From contig JABGWU010000222.1 of the NCBI GenBank assembly GCA_018645475.1, positions 1 to 32,582 of the forward strand: 32,582 bases of DNA. The letters run 5' to 3'. Within the stretch, counting starts at the first letter, position 1, and each line of letters opens with the position of its first letter. Positions 8,544-17,575 of this stretch are shown here, piece by piece. Source of the stretch: Opitutia bacterium (GTDB lineage Bacteria; Verrucomicrobiota; Verrucomicrobiia; Opitutales; Seribacteraceae). The position numbers and the translations under genes were made by a program. The notes beneath the pieces were generated by a model. The model ran no database searches, was not told the origin of the DNA, and saw nothing but the letters and a program-made list of their open reading frames with translations.

Positions 8544-10038
8544 GTGTTTTACTAAAATATGCTTAAGGATCGTTTCGTCAGCGTCAATCTCGCTGATTAT
8601 TTTTAGTTGTGGTGAAGAAAAGATTGATAATTCTACAAAAGAACCCGCAGACGAAAAAAAAGTATTCCCTGATCTCACGGAAGCCATTCAAAAAAGAGTT
8701 GAAAATAAACCTGCAGAGGCAATCGAACTTTTAAGAAAGTATAATGAAGAATTTCCTGACTCCCCTAAAATACTGATTCAACTAGGAAGATCTCTCATCG
8801 AAAATAAACAGTATTCACTTGCTGCTTTTCGTTTCGACCAAGCGATTTCGTCAGATGCATCCAAGGATTTACTTCTCGAGTGTGCTCAAGCATATAAGTT
8901 GGCCGGTGACCTAGACGCGGCGGTAAAAAGATACTTTGACTACCTCGATGTCTACCCCGAAGATAAAAAAACGAGGATCGACCTAGCTAGAACACTGGCA
9001 CAAAATGGAAAAGATACAGATGCACTTAATACATTCGAAAAATCAATCGATTTAACCGATGCGAAAGACAGTCTGCTCATTGGAAACCTTTATCTTAACA
9101 AAAAAATTTATGTAAAAGCGGAATATTGGTTTCGAAAATCAGCAAAATTAGAAAGTTCACCTACTGCCCCCCCTCTCTTAGGCTTACTTCGAATAAAATT
9201 CGAAACCGGAGATGAAAGTGCTGTGGAAACACTTCTATTAGCCATTGAAAAATCTTTTCCGGGCACTTTAAACAATGTACCTCAAACGGACCGATATTCA
9301 AAACTTCTCATTAAAAGAAGGCTTGCCGAATTTAATCAGAGGGGAGTTATTGCTCAAAACCTATCAACAAGTGAGCTCATCCAAGAACTTTTTCCTAAAA
9401 AAAGAACAACCGAAGACCCCGTTGTTTCAAGCGGACCCAAACTTGCTCCTATTCTCTCCGAAACACCGGATAATATTCCCGAAGAAAATAGCAGGCCCAA
9501 TGCGATCGAACCTTCTCCTACTCCTGCAACAAGTCTAGCGGATGTATTTGCTAGCAAAGAAAAGGAAGTCATTCAACCAACTGCCTTAGAATTAGGCTGG
9601 AACTCATACCTCAAAGGAAATTACTCCACCGCATTATTACATGCTCGCAATTCCTTGAAAAACGACGGGGCAAATTCGGAAGCATGGCGTTTATCCTCAC
9701 AATCACATTTTCAGCTTGGAGAAATTCGGGAAGCAGAAATGACCATTCTTGAAGCGATTCGGCATGACCCCAGGGACTTACAAATTCGAATTGATTACCT
9801 TAATATTGCCCGAGACACCCTATCCTCTGCACGTTACCTCAGGGAATTAGAAAAAACTCATGAAAGGTTTCCTGATTCTGGAGAAATTCTATGGCAATTA
9901 GCTCGGAGATATCACCTTGTTGAAAGAATGCCTGTAACTGCTGGAATATTATACCGAAAACTCCTTACCATCGTGCCTAAAGGAAGTGGGTTATATCATC
10001 AAGCTGAAATGGAATTGATCAAAATACAAAATCTTTGA
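8542..10038 (+). CDS. TPR-repeat lipoprotein
   Basis: This is a 498-residue protein. The N-terminus has a short basic-hydrophobic signal ending LIIFSC, an imperfect lipobox with Cys23 as the probable lipidated residue. Tetratricopeptide-like helical pairs fill about residues 35-250 (for example PKILIQLGRSLIENKQYSLAAFRFDQAI, shown here only as the 20-residue core ILIQLGRSLIENKQYSLAAF) and about 345-495 (LGWNSYLKGNYSTALLHARN). Between them lies a Pro/Ser-rich linker of about 70 residues. TPR proteins scaffold complexes; no partner is evident. The ATG at 8542 overlaps the divergent DUF362 start. The dnaG gene begins 16 bases downstream, so TPR-dnaG-rpoD probably form one unit. Confidence 0.8.
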   Translation: MCFTKICLRIVSSASISLIIFSCGEEKIDNSTKEPADEKKVFPDLTEAIQKRVENKPAEAIELLRKYNEEFPDSPKILIQLGRSLIENKQYSLAAFRFDQAISSDASKDLLLECAQAYKLAGDLDAAVKRYFDYLDVYPEDKKTRIDLARTLAQNGKDTDALNTFEKSIDLTDAKDSLLIGNLYLNKKIYVKAEYWFRKSAKLESSPTAPPLLGLLRIKFETGDESAVETLLLAIEKSFPGTLNNVPQTDRYSKLLIKRRLAEFNQRGVIAQNLSTSELIQELFPKKRTTEDPVVSSGPKLAPILSETPDNIPEENSRPNAIEPSPTPATSLADVFASKEKEVIQPTALELGWNSYLKGNYSTALLHARNSLKNDGANSEAWRLSSQSHFQLGEIREAEMTILEAIRHDPRDLQIRIDYLNIARDTLSSARYLRELEKTHERFPDSGEILWQLARRYHLVERMPVTAGILYRKLLTIVPKGSGLYHQAEMELIKIQNL

Positions 10039-10054
10039 TGGAACTATTTTGATC

Positions 10055-11935
10055 ATGCCCATGTTTGCTGAAAACTTTGTTGAAGAAATCAAAGATCGGG
10101 TCGATCTATTTGATTTAATCAACCCCTATGTGCCCTTAAAAAAAAGTGGTTCTAAATGGGTTGGACTGAGTCCATTTAATCAAGAAAAGACACCTTCTTT
10201 TTATGTAGATTCTGCAAAAGGTTTTTTTCATTGCTTCAGTTCTGGTGAAAAAGGAGACGCCCTGTCTTTTGTTCAAAAAGTTGAGAACCTAACCTTTCCT
10301 GAAGCTATTGAATTTTTAGCGAATCGATTTGGCATTCAAATCAGATATGCAGAACTTGGAATTGGGAAACAACATACTTATCGAAAATCAATAAAATCCG
10401 AATTATATAACGCAAATGAAATGGCTATGGATTGGTTTGCTGAACAATTTAAACTGGATAACGAAGAGAGCAAAGTTGCCCAAAATTATTGGTTAACCGA
10501 AAGAAAATTTTCTCTCGAAGATGCCAATACATTTGGAATTGGATACGCACCAGTAAATCGATTTTCTCTAAGTAAATACCTCGAAAACAAAGGGGTTTCT
10601 GACACGGTTCTTGGCAAATCTGGTTTATTTAACGAAAAGAAACAATCCGGACAATTTGCATCACGATTTTGCGGAAGGTTAATGATTCCTATCCGAGAAA
10701 AAATTGGGAGAGTCTGTGGATTTACTGCAAGACAACTTTCAGTTACTCCAACTTGGGGAGACCGGAAATCTCCTAAATATGTCAATTCTCCCGAAACCCC
10801 AATTTTCTTAAAAGGTGACTTGCTATTTAACCTCCATTTAGCGAACAAAGAAATTAACGAAAATAAAGAATTTCTTCTTGTAGAGGGACAACTTGATGCG
10901 ATTCGCTGTTGGCTAGAAGGATTTAAAACAGTTATTGCCCCCCAAGGAACAGCCTTTAAAGAATCGCAGGCAATGTTGCTGAAGAAATCAAACCCAAAGG
11001 GTGTAGTCTGCCTTTTAGATGGAGACGCAGCTGGTCAGAAAGCAGCATTTAGCTATATTCCAACTTTTTTGAAAGCTGGGCTTGATGCTCGGTTTACGAC
11101 ATTACCGGAGGGAAAAGATCCGGATCAAATTCTGTTGGAACAAGGAGGCGACAGTCTGAAAAATATTATTGATAGAGGGGTTTCCTCCATCGAATTTGCT
11201 GTACGATATAAATTAAGAGGAAAACATAATCCTCAAGCCTCTGAGATTCAAGCAGTGAGCAGCTTGATCTTTTCCTCTATCTCTGAAGTTGACTCCTTAA
11301 TTATGAAGGATACTTACCTCAAAGAATTGAGTCGTCATTTGAAAGTTTCGTTTCAAACGATGAACGAAGAATTTAACAATTTTAACCGATCAAAAAAACC
11401 TAGGTACAAAGGGATTAACCATCAGTTGGAAGAAAATTCTTCAAAAAAACCTTCTCAGCGTTTGACAACTGCTGAAGATGATTTATTGTTCTGCCTTTTG
11501 CATGATAACAGAGTTGCAAGCCCGCTTGCCCAAATTTTCGATCCAACTTGGCTTAACCTCGATATACCAGCGGGGAGGATTTTGGCTAAAATCATGGCAG
11601 AAACAAAAGCAGACGGTCCAGTTGAGACTACCCGAATGGAACAATTCCTTGAAGATGATATGGAAAGAAATGCATATCAGCAGAACTTCTTTCAAGAAGT
11701 TTCTTCTTTTGACGAAAATTCTTTTCTCCAACATACAAACGAATGCCTCCTCGCCTTGTTTATTCGCTCCATCAAACAAAAAGAAAAAGAGATCTTGGAT
11801 AACCTCGATCAACCAAACGGAGCAGACGGTACAACAGAGTCGCTCAGAGAAAAGCTTCAACAAATTCGAAAACATCGTAAAAATCCACCTAAATTAATTT
11901 TATCCGACCAGCACACCCGTTACTCTCATGCCTAG
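10055..11935 (+). CDS. dnaG: DNA primase DnaG with degenerate zinc-binding domain
   Basis: This 626-residue protein should make RNA primers for DNA replication with the DnaB helicase. I chose ATG 10055; TTG 10049 and ATG 10061 are alternatives. The N-terminal CHC2 domain is recognisable ([20 protein letters not shown], later [12 protein letters not shown]). Against the canonical C-P-F-H and C-x-x-C pattern, the four zinc ligands are Ser39, Asn42, Cys60 and Ser63, so only one is kept. The catalytic core is intact: [36 protein letters not shown], the TOPRIM glutamate in [10 protein letters not shown] (about 270) and [14 protein letters not shown]. The C-terminal helicase-interaction region is divergent. 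Its last 8 bases overlap the start of rpoD, an arrangement like the classical dnaG-rpoD unit. Confidence 0.95.
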   Translation: MPMFAENFVEEIKDRVDLFDLINPYVPLKKSGSKWVGLSPFNQEKTPSFYVDSAKGFFHCFSSGEKGDALSFVQKVENLTFPEAIEFLANRFGIQIRYAELGIGKQHTYRKSIKSELYNANEMAMDWFAEQFKLDNEESKVAQNYWLTERKFSLEDANTFGIGYAPVNRFSLSKYLENKGVSDTVLGKSGLFNEKKQSGQFASRFCGRLMIPIREKIGRVCGFTARQLSVTPTWGDRKSPKYVNSPETPIFLKGDLLFNLHLANKEINENKEFLLVEGQLDAIRCWLEGFKTVIAPQGTAFKESQAMLLKKSNPKGVVCLLDGDAAGQKAAFSYIPTFLKAGLDARFTTLPEGKDPDQILLEQGGDSLKNIIDRGVSSIEFAVRYKLRGKHNPQASEIQAVSSLIFSSISEVDSLIMKDTYLKELSRHLKVSFQTMNEEFNNFNRSKKPRYKGINHQLEENSSKKPSQRLTTAEDDLLFCLLHDNRVASPLAQIFDPTWLNLDIPAGRILAKIMAETKADGPVETTRMEQFLEDDMERNAYQQNFFQEVSSFDENSFLQHTNECLLALFIRSIKQKEKEILDNLDQPNGADGTTESLREKLQQIRKHRKNPPKLILSDQHTRYSHA

Positions 11936-13847
11936 ACCTAAAAGTTCCACAACCACTAAAAAAACACCGGTGAAGAAAGCTTCTACCGCTAAAGCTAAAG
12001 CTAAGAAAGAACCAGCTTCAAAAACATCCAAAGCCAAAACTCCTACAAAGGTAGCAACTAAGACAAAAGCTGTTAGCAAAACCACTAAGACAACCAAGAC
12101 TTCATCGTCCAAAACCAAAGTTACCGCGAAGGAAATCGCCAAAAAAATCGATAAGAATATCGAACCCCATGCGTTAAATGATGAAGTTACTGAAAAAGTT
12201 AGAGAATTAATACATCTATCTAGGGAACAAGGCTATCTTACTTATAAAAACATTGATCAATCCTTACCTGAAATAGCCAACCAACCCGAGGAACTGCAAA
12301 ATGTTATTTCTATCTTTAACAATTTGGAGATTAAACTTCTCGACTCTAATGAAGTAGACAAATTTAAGAAGAAGAAAGAGGAAAGCGAAGAAGAGACTGC
12401 CCGATCGAACGTGAGCGATATGCTGGATGATCCTGTCCGGATGTATCTTAAACAAATGGGACAGGTTCCGCTTTTGTCCAGAGAAGAAGAAGTTGATATT
12501 TCTAAAAGAATTGAAACAGCCGAAAGCTCAGCACTCAAAATCATTTATTCTGTAAGTTTAACTGCTGATTTCCAATTGGATATTTGTAAAAGATTAATTG
12601 CTCGAGAAGAACGATTTGATCGCGTGGTTTTGGACAAAAAAATTGACAGTCGAGAGTCTTATTTTAAAAACCTTGCCAAACAAGTAATTGCATTGGAAGA
12701 CACGGTTCGAAAAATTAATAATGCATGGGTCAGTATCGAAAATGCAAATGACGAAACTCAAAAAAAGCGTTCCACTACTCGCTTTAAAAATTACGAATTA
12801 ACCCTAGCCCCTATCTTTAAAAAATGCTGCCTTAAGCTTAAGGTTTTTGAAGATTTCCTAAGCCAAATTAATCCTGAATTAAAAGCCATTTCGCGTAATT
12901 TACACAATGTAGAATTGGCTAAAAAAGACGCAGTTAAAGTCAAACGAAAAGGGGTTAAAATGGACCGGGTTAAAGAGGAATTGGAAAATGCCCGAACTCG
13001 TTTCAAAATGGAACCGGAGACATTGGCTCAGTTAATAAAGAATCTTCGGCTTAATATGCGCCAGGCCCATCGTGCAAAAACTGAAATGGTTGAAGCGAAC
13101 CTGCGTCTCGTCATTTCAATTGCAAAAAAATATACCAATCGTGGATTATCTTTCCTGGATCTTATACAAGAGGGAAATATGGGACTTATGAAAGCTGTTG
13201 AAAAATTTGAATATCGAAGAGGATACAAATTTTCCACTTATGCTACATGGTGGATTAGGCAAGCAATTACACGATCCATTGCAGATCAAGCTAGAACCAT
13301 AAGGATTCCAGTCCACATGATTGAAACCTTGAACAAGGTCATGCAGGTTCAAAAGCAACTAATTCAGGAATTAGGGCATGAACCAACTCCAGAAGAAGTG
13401 GCTATTGAAATGGGGTTACCCTTAGAAAAGGTACAGGGAATTATGAAAATGGCACAACAACCCATTTCCTTGCAAAGTCCTGTAGGAGATAGTGACGATA
13501 CCAATTTTGGCGATTTCATTGAAGATAAAGGAGCAGAAAATCCTTACGATATGACTGCATATTCCTTACTTCGTGAAAAAATCATTGATGTCCTTGACTC
13601 CCTTACAGAAAGGGAACGCAATGTATTATCTCTTAGATTTGGTCTTAAAGATGGTTACAGTAGAACTCTAGAAGAAGTGGGGCGTCAGTTTAAGGTCACC
13701 CGTGAACGAATTCGTCAAATCGAAGCAAAAGCTCTACGAAAAATGAGGCACCCAACTCGTATAAGACAACTTCACGGTTTCTTTGAGGCTGATCAAAGTT
13801 CCGTAAATAAACCCAAGCCTGAAGCTCTCAGGCAGCTTGGACTTTAG
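11928..13847 (+). CDS. rpoD: Primary sigma factor RpoD (sigma-70)
   Basis: This 639-residue protein directs RNA polymerase to housekeeping promoters. Residues 1 to about 75 form a low-complexity Lys/Thr/Ala/Ser-rich tail. A region 1.1-like helix set follows (about 85-145), then region 1.2 ([20 protein letters not shown]). A charged non-conserved spacer comes next. Region 2 starts near 388 ([40 protein letters not shown]), then region 3. Region 4 (about 555-620) contains [15 protein letters not shown] and [18 protein letters not shown]. All core elements are intact, so it should read standard -35/-10 promoters. The ATG lies inside the end of dnaG with an 8-base overlap and no Shine-Dalgarno, so translation is probably coupled. 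It is followed by a 76-base gap carrying the probable tatA promoter. Confidence 0.97.
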   Translation: MPRPKSSTTTKKTPVKKASTAKAKAKKEPASKTSKAKTPTKVATKTKAVSKTTKTTKTSSSKTKVTAKEIAKKIDKNIEPHALNDEVTEKVRELIHLSREQGYLTYKNIDQSLPEIANQPEELQNVISIFNNLEIKLLDSNEVDKFKKKKEESEEETARSNVSDMLDDPVRMYLKQMGQVPLLSREEEVDISKRIETAESSALKIIYSVSLTADFQLDICKRLIAREERFDRVVLDKKIDSRESYFKNLAKQVIALEDTVRKINNAWVSIENANDETQKKRSTTRFKNYELTLAPIFKKCCLKLKVFEDFLSQINPELKAISRNLHNVELAKKDAVKVKRKGVKMDRVKEELENARTRFKMEPETLAQLIKNLRLNMRQAHRAKTEMVEANLRLVISIAKKYTNRGLSFLDLIQEGNMGLMKAVEKFEYRRGYKFSTYATWWIRQAITRSIADQARTIRIPVHMIETLNKVMQVQKQLIQELGHEPTPEEVAIEMGLPLEKVQGIMKMAQQPISLQSPVGDSDDTNFGDFIEDKGAENPYDMTAYSLLREKIIDVLDSLTERERNVLSLRFGLKDGYSRTLEEVGRQFKVTRERIRQIEAKALRKMRHPTRIRQLHGFFEADQSSVNKPKPEALRQLGL

Positions 13848-13888
13848 ATAACTCTTAAATAAAGAATTCATTATAACAGACAAAAAAG

Positions 13889-13917
13889 TTGCTTCAACTC
13901 GTTACTAATTATACGAT
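13889..13917 (+). promoter_or_regulatory. Probable sigma-70 promoter of tatA
   Basis: A TTGCTT (-35-like) at 13889-13894 and a TACGAT (-10-like) at 13912-13917 are separated by exactly 17 bases in the gap between rpoD and tatA. The tatA ATG at 13924 lies 7 bases after the -10 box, where transcription would start. If this promoter is used, the mRNA would be leaderless or nearly so. This is a prediction from consensus matching only. Confidence 0.45.
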
Positions 13918-13923
13918 ATTGAA

Positions 13924-14223
13924 ATGATCACATCTCCAATTCATTCACTTGCCTTCATCGGAAATTTCGGTGGCGGAGAAATTATACTCATCTTTCTCAT
14001 CGTTCTTCTTTTATTTGGAGCGAAGAAAGTACCCGAGTTGTTCAGGTCATTGGGAAAAGGAGTCAATGAATTCCGAAAAGCTAAAAATGATTGGGAACAG
14101 GATATAAATGAAGTTATGAATCAGGAACCTATAGAAGATCATGACTTTAGTAAGACTGAAGATAATAAGAAGGAAAACTCCGACTCTGTTTCTAGCGAAA
14201 GTGAGAAACAAACAGTAACATAA
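13924..14223 (+). CDS. tatA: Sec-independent protein translocase TatA
   Basis: This is a 99-residue TatA/Hcf106-family protein, the pore-forming subunit that moves folded twin-arginine proteins across the inner membrane. A single transmembrane helix (about residues 17-35, GGEIILIFLIVLLLFGAKKV) contains the characteristic FG hinge. An amphipathic helix PELFRSLGKGVNEFRKAK follows, then an acidic disordered tail. TatA rather than TatB is favoured by the short length and the classic hinge, but TatE is not excluded. No tatC is present here. At least one Tat-type substrate (the isomerase at 29462-30340) is in the window. Confidence 0.93.
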   Translation: MITSPIHSLAFIGNFGGGEIILIFLIVLLLFGAKKVPELFRSLGKGVNEFRKAKNDWEQDINEVMNQEPIEDHDFSKTEDNKKENSDSVSSESEKQTVT

Positions 14224-14231
14224 TTTCTATA

Positions 14232-14633
14232 TTATCCACCGGCAAGTACCGGTGAAAAACCTGACTCTTTGAGCCAGTGGTAAACTTCATTTCTTCGGTC
14301 CCCCTGTAATTCCATTGTATTCTTATTCCAAGAACCACCCGTCCCCAAACTCGTTTTTAAAATTTTCAAGGTTTTTAATTTTTTTGCCTCACCAAGGTAG
14401 GTTGGAAATCCTTGAATTGTAGTAACGGTCTTTCCACCACGACCACTTTTTTCACGCCTAATCTCAAGCCTCTCCCCCTGCCCTAACCTATCCATGGATT
14501 TGGGTGCATGTTTAGCAGATGTTACTTTGGGGGTTGGAGCTTCAGGTAGACCCGTTGGATCCAAAGAAGAAAAAGGTGATTCAGAAAATTCCGGATTCAC
14601 AGTTTCAGTCAAAATCTTTTTTTTCTTACTCAA
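14232..14633 (-). CDS. yciH: SUI1/eIF1-family translation factor, YciH-like
   Basis: This 133-residue protein ends with a SUI1 domain (about residues 50-133): IRREKSGRGGKTVTTIQGFP, then LKTSLGTGGS, ELQGDRRNEVYHWLKESGF and a terminal LAGG as in E. coli YciH. Bacterial SUI1 proteins are thought to influence start-codon selection at the small ribosomal subunit. The N-terminal 45 residues are a Pro/Ser-rich extension with a basic KKKK start. The start is a TTG at 14633, because no upstream ATG exists in frame; ATG codon 47 would remove the whole extension. It follows a small unknown gene by 8 bases. Its role is of interest because nearly all genes here lack Shine-Dalgarno sequences. Confidence 0.88.
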   Translation of the reverse strand: MSKKKKILTETVNPEFSESPFSSLDPTGLPEAPTPKVTSAKHAPKSMDRLGQGERLEIRREKSGRGGKTVTTIQGFPTYLGEAKKLKTLKILKTSLGTGGSWNKNTMELQGDRRNEVYHWLKESGFSPVLAGG

Positions 14634-14641
14634 AATATGGG

Positions 14642-14860
14642 CTATTTACCACAAATCCCCTTTTCTGGCTCACCGTTTTTTAGCCAAATTAATGCTTTTT
14701 CGTAACTACGGTTTTGAAGAAAATGTTTTAATCTCGGATTTAAATCAGCGCTAGAATTGTGTGCAATTTCATCCAATACTTTAAGAGCCTTAGGTAAGCT
14801 ACCTTTAGGAGTTCCTTTAGGATCAACAATTATTTGTAGATGGTTTACAATATCATCCAT
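14642..14860 (-). CDS. Small protein of unknown function
   Basis: This is a 72-residue protein starting MDDIVNHLQIIVDPKGTPKG. I prefer the ATG at 14860 to the GTG two codons earlier. It is predicted to be helical, with KALKVLDEIAHNSSADLNPR and FLQNRSYEKALIWLKNG, and has no signal or membrane segment. The SUI1-like gene starts 8 bases downstream on the same strand, so the two are probably co-transcribed, and the heme oxidase gene lies divergently upstream. I do not recognise the family. The coding call rests on tight spacing and protein-like composition. Confidence 0.6.
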   Translation of the reverse strand: MDDIVNHLQIIVDPKGTPKGSLPKALKVLDEIAHNSSADLNPRLKHFLQNRSYEKALIWLKNGEPEKGICGK

Positions 14861-14931
14861 ACACACCTACACAATGAACTTTCTAGTATTTGCCAAGCTC
14901 AAACCATTTTGTTAGTTTAGAATTACCAAAA

Positions 14932-16272
14932 ATGAAACACATCGCTATTATAGGAGGAGGAGTTACAGGTCTAACCTTGGCTTCTAAGCAAAAAAAAGCA
15001 GGGAATAAAGTTAAACTTTTTGAATCTGAAAATCGAGTTGGTGGAGTTGTTCAATCAAAAAGAATTAATGGATTTTTAATAGATTTGGGAGCAAATACTC
15101 TTAATGTTCGTTTAAAAAAAACCAAAAAAATTTTGGAAGATCACAATGCTTGGAATAATTGCGTAGAAGCAAATAAACTAGCGAATAAAAGAATGATCGT
15201 AAGAGGCGGTAATATCATTGAACTACCACATGGATTACTCTCCTTTATAACGAGTCCATTTCTTTCCATAAAAGGTAAGATTCGGCTATTTTTTGAACCC
15301 TTTATTCCTCGAGCAAAAAACTCGGAGCAGGAAACGGTAGCCTCTTTTATTTCACGCAGGCTAGGAAAAGAAGCACTCATGTATGGAGCGAATCCCTTCA
15401 TATCTGGAATTTATGCTTCGAAACCAGAAAGTTTGAATTTAAAACAAGCCTTCCCAAAACTTTGGGATATCGAAAAGAATTATCGTTCTATTATTTTGGG
15501 CATGCTGAAATTATCGAAAAAGAAAGGTAATCCAAACTTAAAAAAACCCCGCCTCATTTCATACCATAATGGTATGGAAGAACTTGTGGAAAATTTAAGC
15601 ACATCTATGAAGGATGAAATATTCCTTAGCCACTCCGTTCAAAAAATATCTCCAAGTAAAAATCGTTGGGCAGTAACTTGTAAAAATAAATCAGGTGAAA
15701 TATTAAAAGAAGACTTTGATGAAGTATTTTCCACAATTCCTTCTCATAAAATCTCTTCCATTGAATGGAATGGGATTAAAGAACAGCAAGACATAGCAAA
15801 GCTATCTACTGCTTCAAATTATCCATTAGCTTTAGTGTATCTTGGCTTTAAAAGGGAAAGTGTAAAACATCCTTTAGATGGATTTGGATTTCTTGTACCA
15901 GAGGTGGAAAATTTAAAAATCCTGGGTACGCTTTTTTCAAGTACCTTGTTTCCTGGTCGGGCTCCAGATGGGCAGGTTCTATTAACTACATTTGTGGGCG
16001 GAGAAAGAAACCCTGAATTAGCTAATTTACCAGAATCAAAAATTTTATCTTTAGTTAAAACGGAATTAGCCCATCTTCTCGATATTCATGGTGATCCTAC
16101 TTTTGTAGAAATTAAAAAATGGAAAAATGCCATTCCACTACCTGATCAAGGAATGGCCGAAAGAAAAAAAACAGCAGAAAACCTTTCAAAAATGTACCCT
16201 GGGCTTTTTTTCAGAGGGGGACATCTGGAAGGAGTTTCTTTACCCAACTGCCTTGACCCCCGATCATTTTAA
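14932..16272 (+). CDS. hemY: Protoporphyrinogen oxidase (HemY type)
   Basis: This 446-residue FAD enzyme should oxidise protoporphyrinogen IX to protoporphyrin IX, the step before iron insertion. The dinucleotide-binding motif IAIIGGGVTGLTLA and the FAD motif ESENRVGGVVQSKR are at the N-terminus. The block FISRRLGKEALMYGANPFIS followed by GIYASKPESLNLKQAFPKL is typical of the family. Near the end, FRGGHLEGVSLPNCLD matches the C-terminal flavin-contact block, but the usual following SG-x-x-AA helix is missing: the protein ends at PRSF. I use ATG 14932 instead of upstream TTG 14890, since the nucleotide-binding strand begins there. It heads a co-directional heme group followed by ferrochelatase. 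Confidence 0.9.
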   Translation: MKHIAIIGGGVTGLTLASKQKKAGNKVKLFESENRVGGVVQSKRINGFLIDLGANTLNVRLKKTKKILEDHNAWNNCVEANKLANKRMIVRGGNIIELPHGLLSFITSPFLSIKGKIRLFFEPFIPRAKNSEQETVASFISRRLGKEALMYGANPFISGIYASKPESLNLKQAFPKLWDIEKNYRSIILGMLKLSKKKGNPNLKKPRLISYHNGMEELVENLSTSMKDEIFLSHSVQKISPSKNRWAVTCKNKSGEILKEDFDEVFSTIPSHKISSIEWNGIKEQQDIAKLSTASNYPLALVYLGFKRESVKHPLDGFGFLVPEVENLKILGTLFSSTLFPGRAPDGQVLLTTFVGGERNPELANLPESKILSLVKTELAHLLDIHGDPTFVEIKKWKNAIPLPDQGMAERKKTAENLSKMYPGLFFRGGHLEGVSLPNCLDPRSF

Positions 16273-16376
16273 AACACGAAAAAAGTATCCTTTTACTTGG
16301 AAAGATCGAGTCTATAGGGTTTAATGAAAGACTGTCCTGTAAAGCAACTTTAAATTCCATTATCTAACAAAATTAT

Positions 16377-17492
16377 ATGTCTGAAAACGAAATAAGCGCA
16401 TCGGCCAAAACCGCTGTCATCCTTTTAAATATGGGTGGACCCCAAAATCCTGATGAAGTACATCCTTATTTAAAAGAACTTTTTCAAGATCGGGAATTAC
16501 TTAAGCTGCCTTTCCAAAAGATTTTGGGTAACATTATTGCATGGTGGCGTACTTCCAAAATCAAGAAACGCTATGCGGAAATTGGACAATATTCTCCCAC
16601 ATTAAAATTGATGGAAAAACAAGGAGAGCAAATTTCACGCAAACTTGACGAAATCCATCCTGAAACTGCTCCTCATGTATGTGTTTCTGGATTTCGATAC
16701 TCGGAACCTCGAACTGGTCAAATGATCAACGACCTAGATAATGCTGAGCGAATTATTCTTTTCTCTCAGTATCCACAACATAGTTGCTCCACAAGCGGTT
16801 CATCCCTCTGTGATGCCTATCGCTGGCTCCATAATCAAAACGATCAACAATTACAGAATAAAATCTCTGTTATTGATCAATGGTGGGATCGAGATGACTA
16901 TTCAAAACTTTGGGCTTTTCTTATTGAAAGGAAATTTGAGGAAATGAAAAAGCGACACGATTTACAAGATGAAGACATCAGAATTATTTACTCTGCCCAT
17001 AGTTTACCTGAGTCTTACTGCCTTGAAAAAGGAGACAAATACAACGAGGAAATTACTGGTTCTTTCCAAAGGATAGATAAAATTCTCAAAGATAATGGCT
17101 TAAAACATGAAGGTGCATTGGCATGGCAAAGTAAAGTTGGTCCTCAACGAACGAAGTGGCTTACTCCAGGTACACCTGATGTCATAGCTGAAACAAAGCA
17201 GAAAGCTATCCTGATGGTACCCATTGCTTTTACAACCGATCATATCGAGACACTTGATGAAATTGATATTGAATTCAAAGGTTATGCCGATGAAGTTGTA
17301 GATCATTTCGCTCGTGTAGATTGTTTTAATTTAGAGGAAAAATTTATCGATTTGTGTACGCAACTTGTGATCGAACACCTTAACAAAGATTGTACCTCTA
17401 AAATTCGTCCATGTTGTATTAACTGTGAAGGCAAGGACTGTTCAGCAATGAGAGAATATTTTCGATCAACGCCTGTTCACCAAACAGCCTGA
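16377..17492 (+). CDS. hemH: Ferrochelatase with predicted [2Fe-2S] cysteine ligands
   Basis: This 371-residue enzyme inserts ferrous iron into protoporphyrin IX to make heme. Family blocks are clear: AVILLNMGGPQNPDEVHPYL, FSQYPQHSCSTSGSSL, the catalytic-His block YSAHSLPESY, LAWQSKVGPQRTKWLTPGTP and TDHIETLDEIDIEF with the conserved acidic residues. The C-terminus contains CCINCEGKDC, i.e. Cys347-x2-Cys350-x4-Cys355. This spacing matches the C-terminal cluster ligands of animal ferrochelatase, and Cys137 in QHSCSTSG corresponds to the remaining internal ligand. Two extra Cys, 339 and 346, are nearby. It lies 104 bases after protoporphyrinogen oxidase, its pathway predecessor. Confidence 0.97.
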   Translation: MSENEISASAKTAVILLNMGGPQNPDEVHPYLKELFQDRELLKLPFQKILGNIIAWWRTSKIKKRYAEIGQYSPTLKLMEKQGEQISRKLDEIHPETAPHVCVSGFRYSEPRTGQMINDLDNAERIILFSQYPQHSCSTSGSSLCDAYRWLHNQNDQQLQNKISVIDQWWDRDDYSKLWAFLIERKFEEMKKRHDLQDEDIRIIYSAHSLPESYCLEKGDKYNEEITGSFQRIDKILKDNGLKHEGALAWQSKVGPQRTKWLTPGTPDVIAETKQKAILMVPIAFTTDHIETLDEIDIEFKGYADEVVDHFARVDCFNLEEKFIDLCTQLVIEHLNKDCTSKIRPCCINCEGKDCSAMREYFRSTPVHQTA

Positions 17493-17575
17493 TTTAACTT
17501 TAGACCAAAACTCATACTACCTATTTTACTCCCAAAGCCCTGTTCAACGATTAGTATTCTTTTCATTCTTTTATT

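Noticed and set aside
8544-8687. N-terminal extension of the DUF362 gene to 8687
   Set aside because: It would be antisense to the TPR lipoprotein coding region and would place the signal-like segment internally.
11900-12142. 80-residue Val/Leu-rich frame on the minus strand at the start of rpoD
   Set aside because: It is the complement of the Lys/Thr/Ala-rich sigma tail and has no independent support.
13813-13840. Inverted repeat at the 3' end of rpoD (CCAAGCCTGA ... TCAGG-CAG-CTTGG)
   Set aside because: It lies within codons, has a 3-base bulge and is not followed by a T tract, so it is not a convincing terminator.
14237-14254. Hairpin CACCGG-CAAGTA-CCGGTG just after tatA
   Set aside because: The bases encode the conserved C-terminal end of the SUI1-like protein, and no T run follows on either strand.
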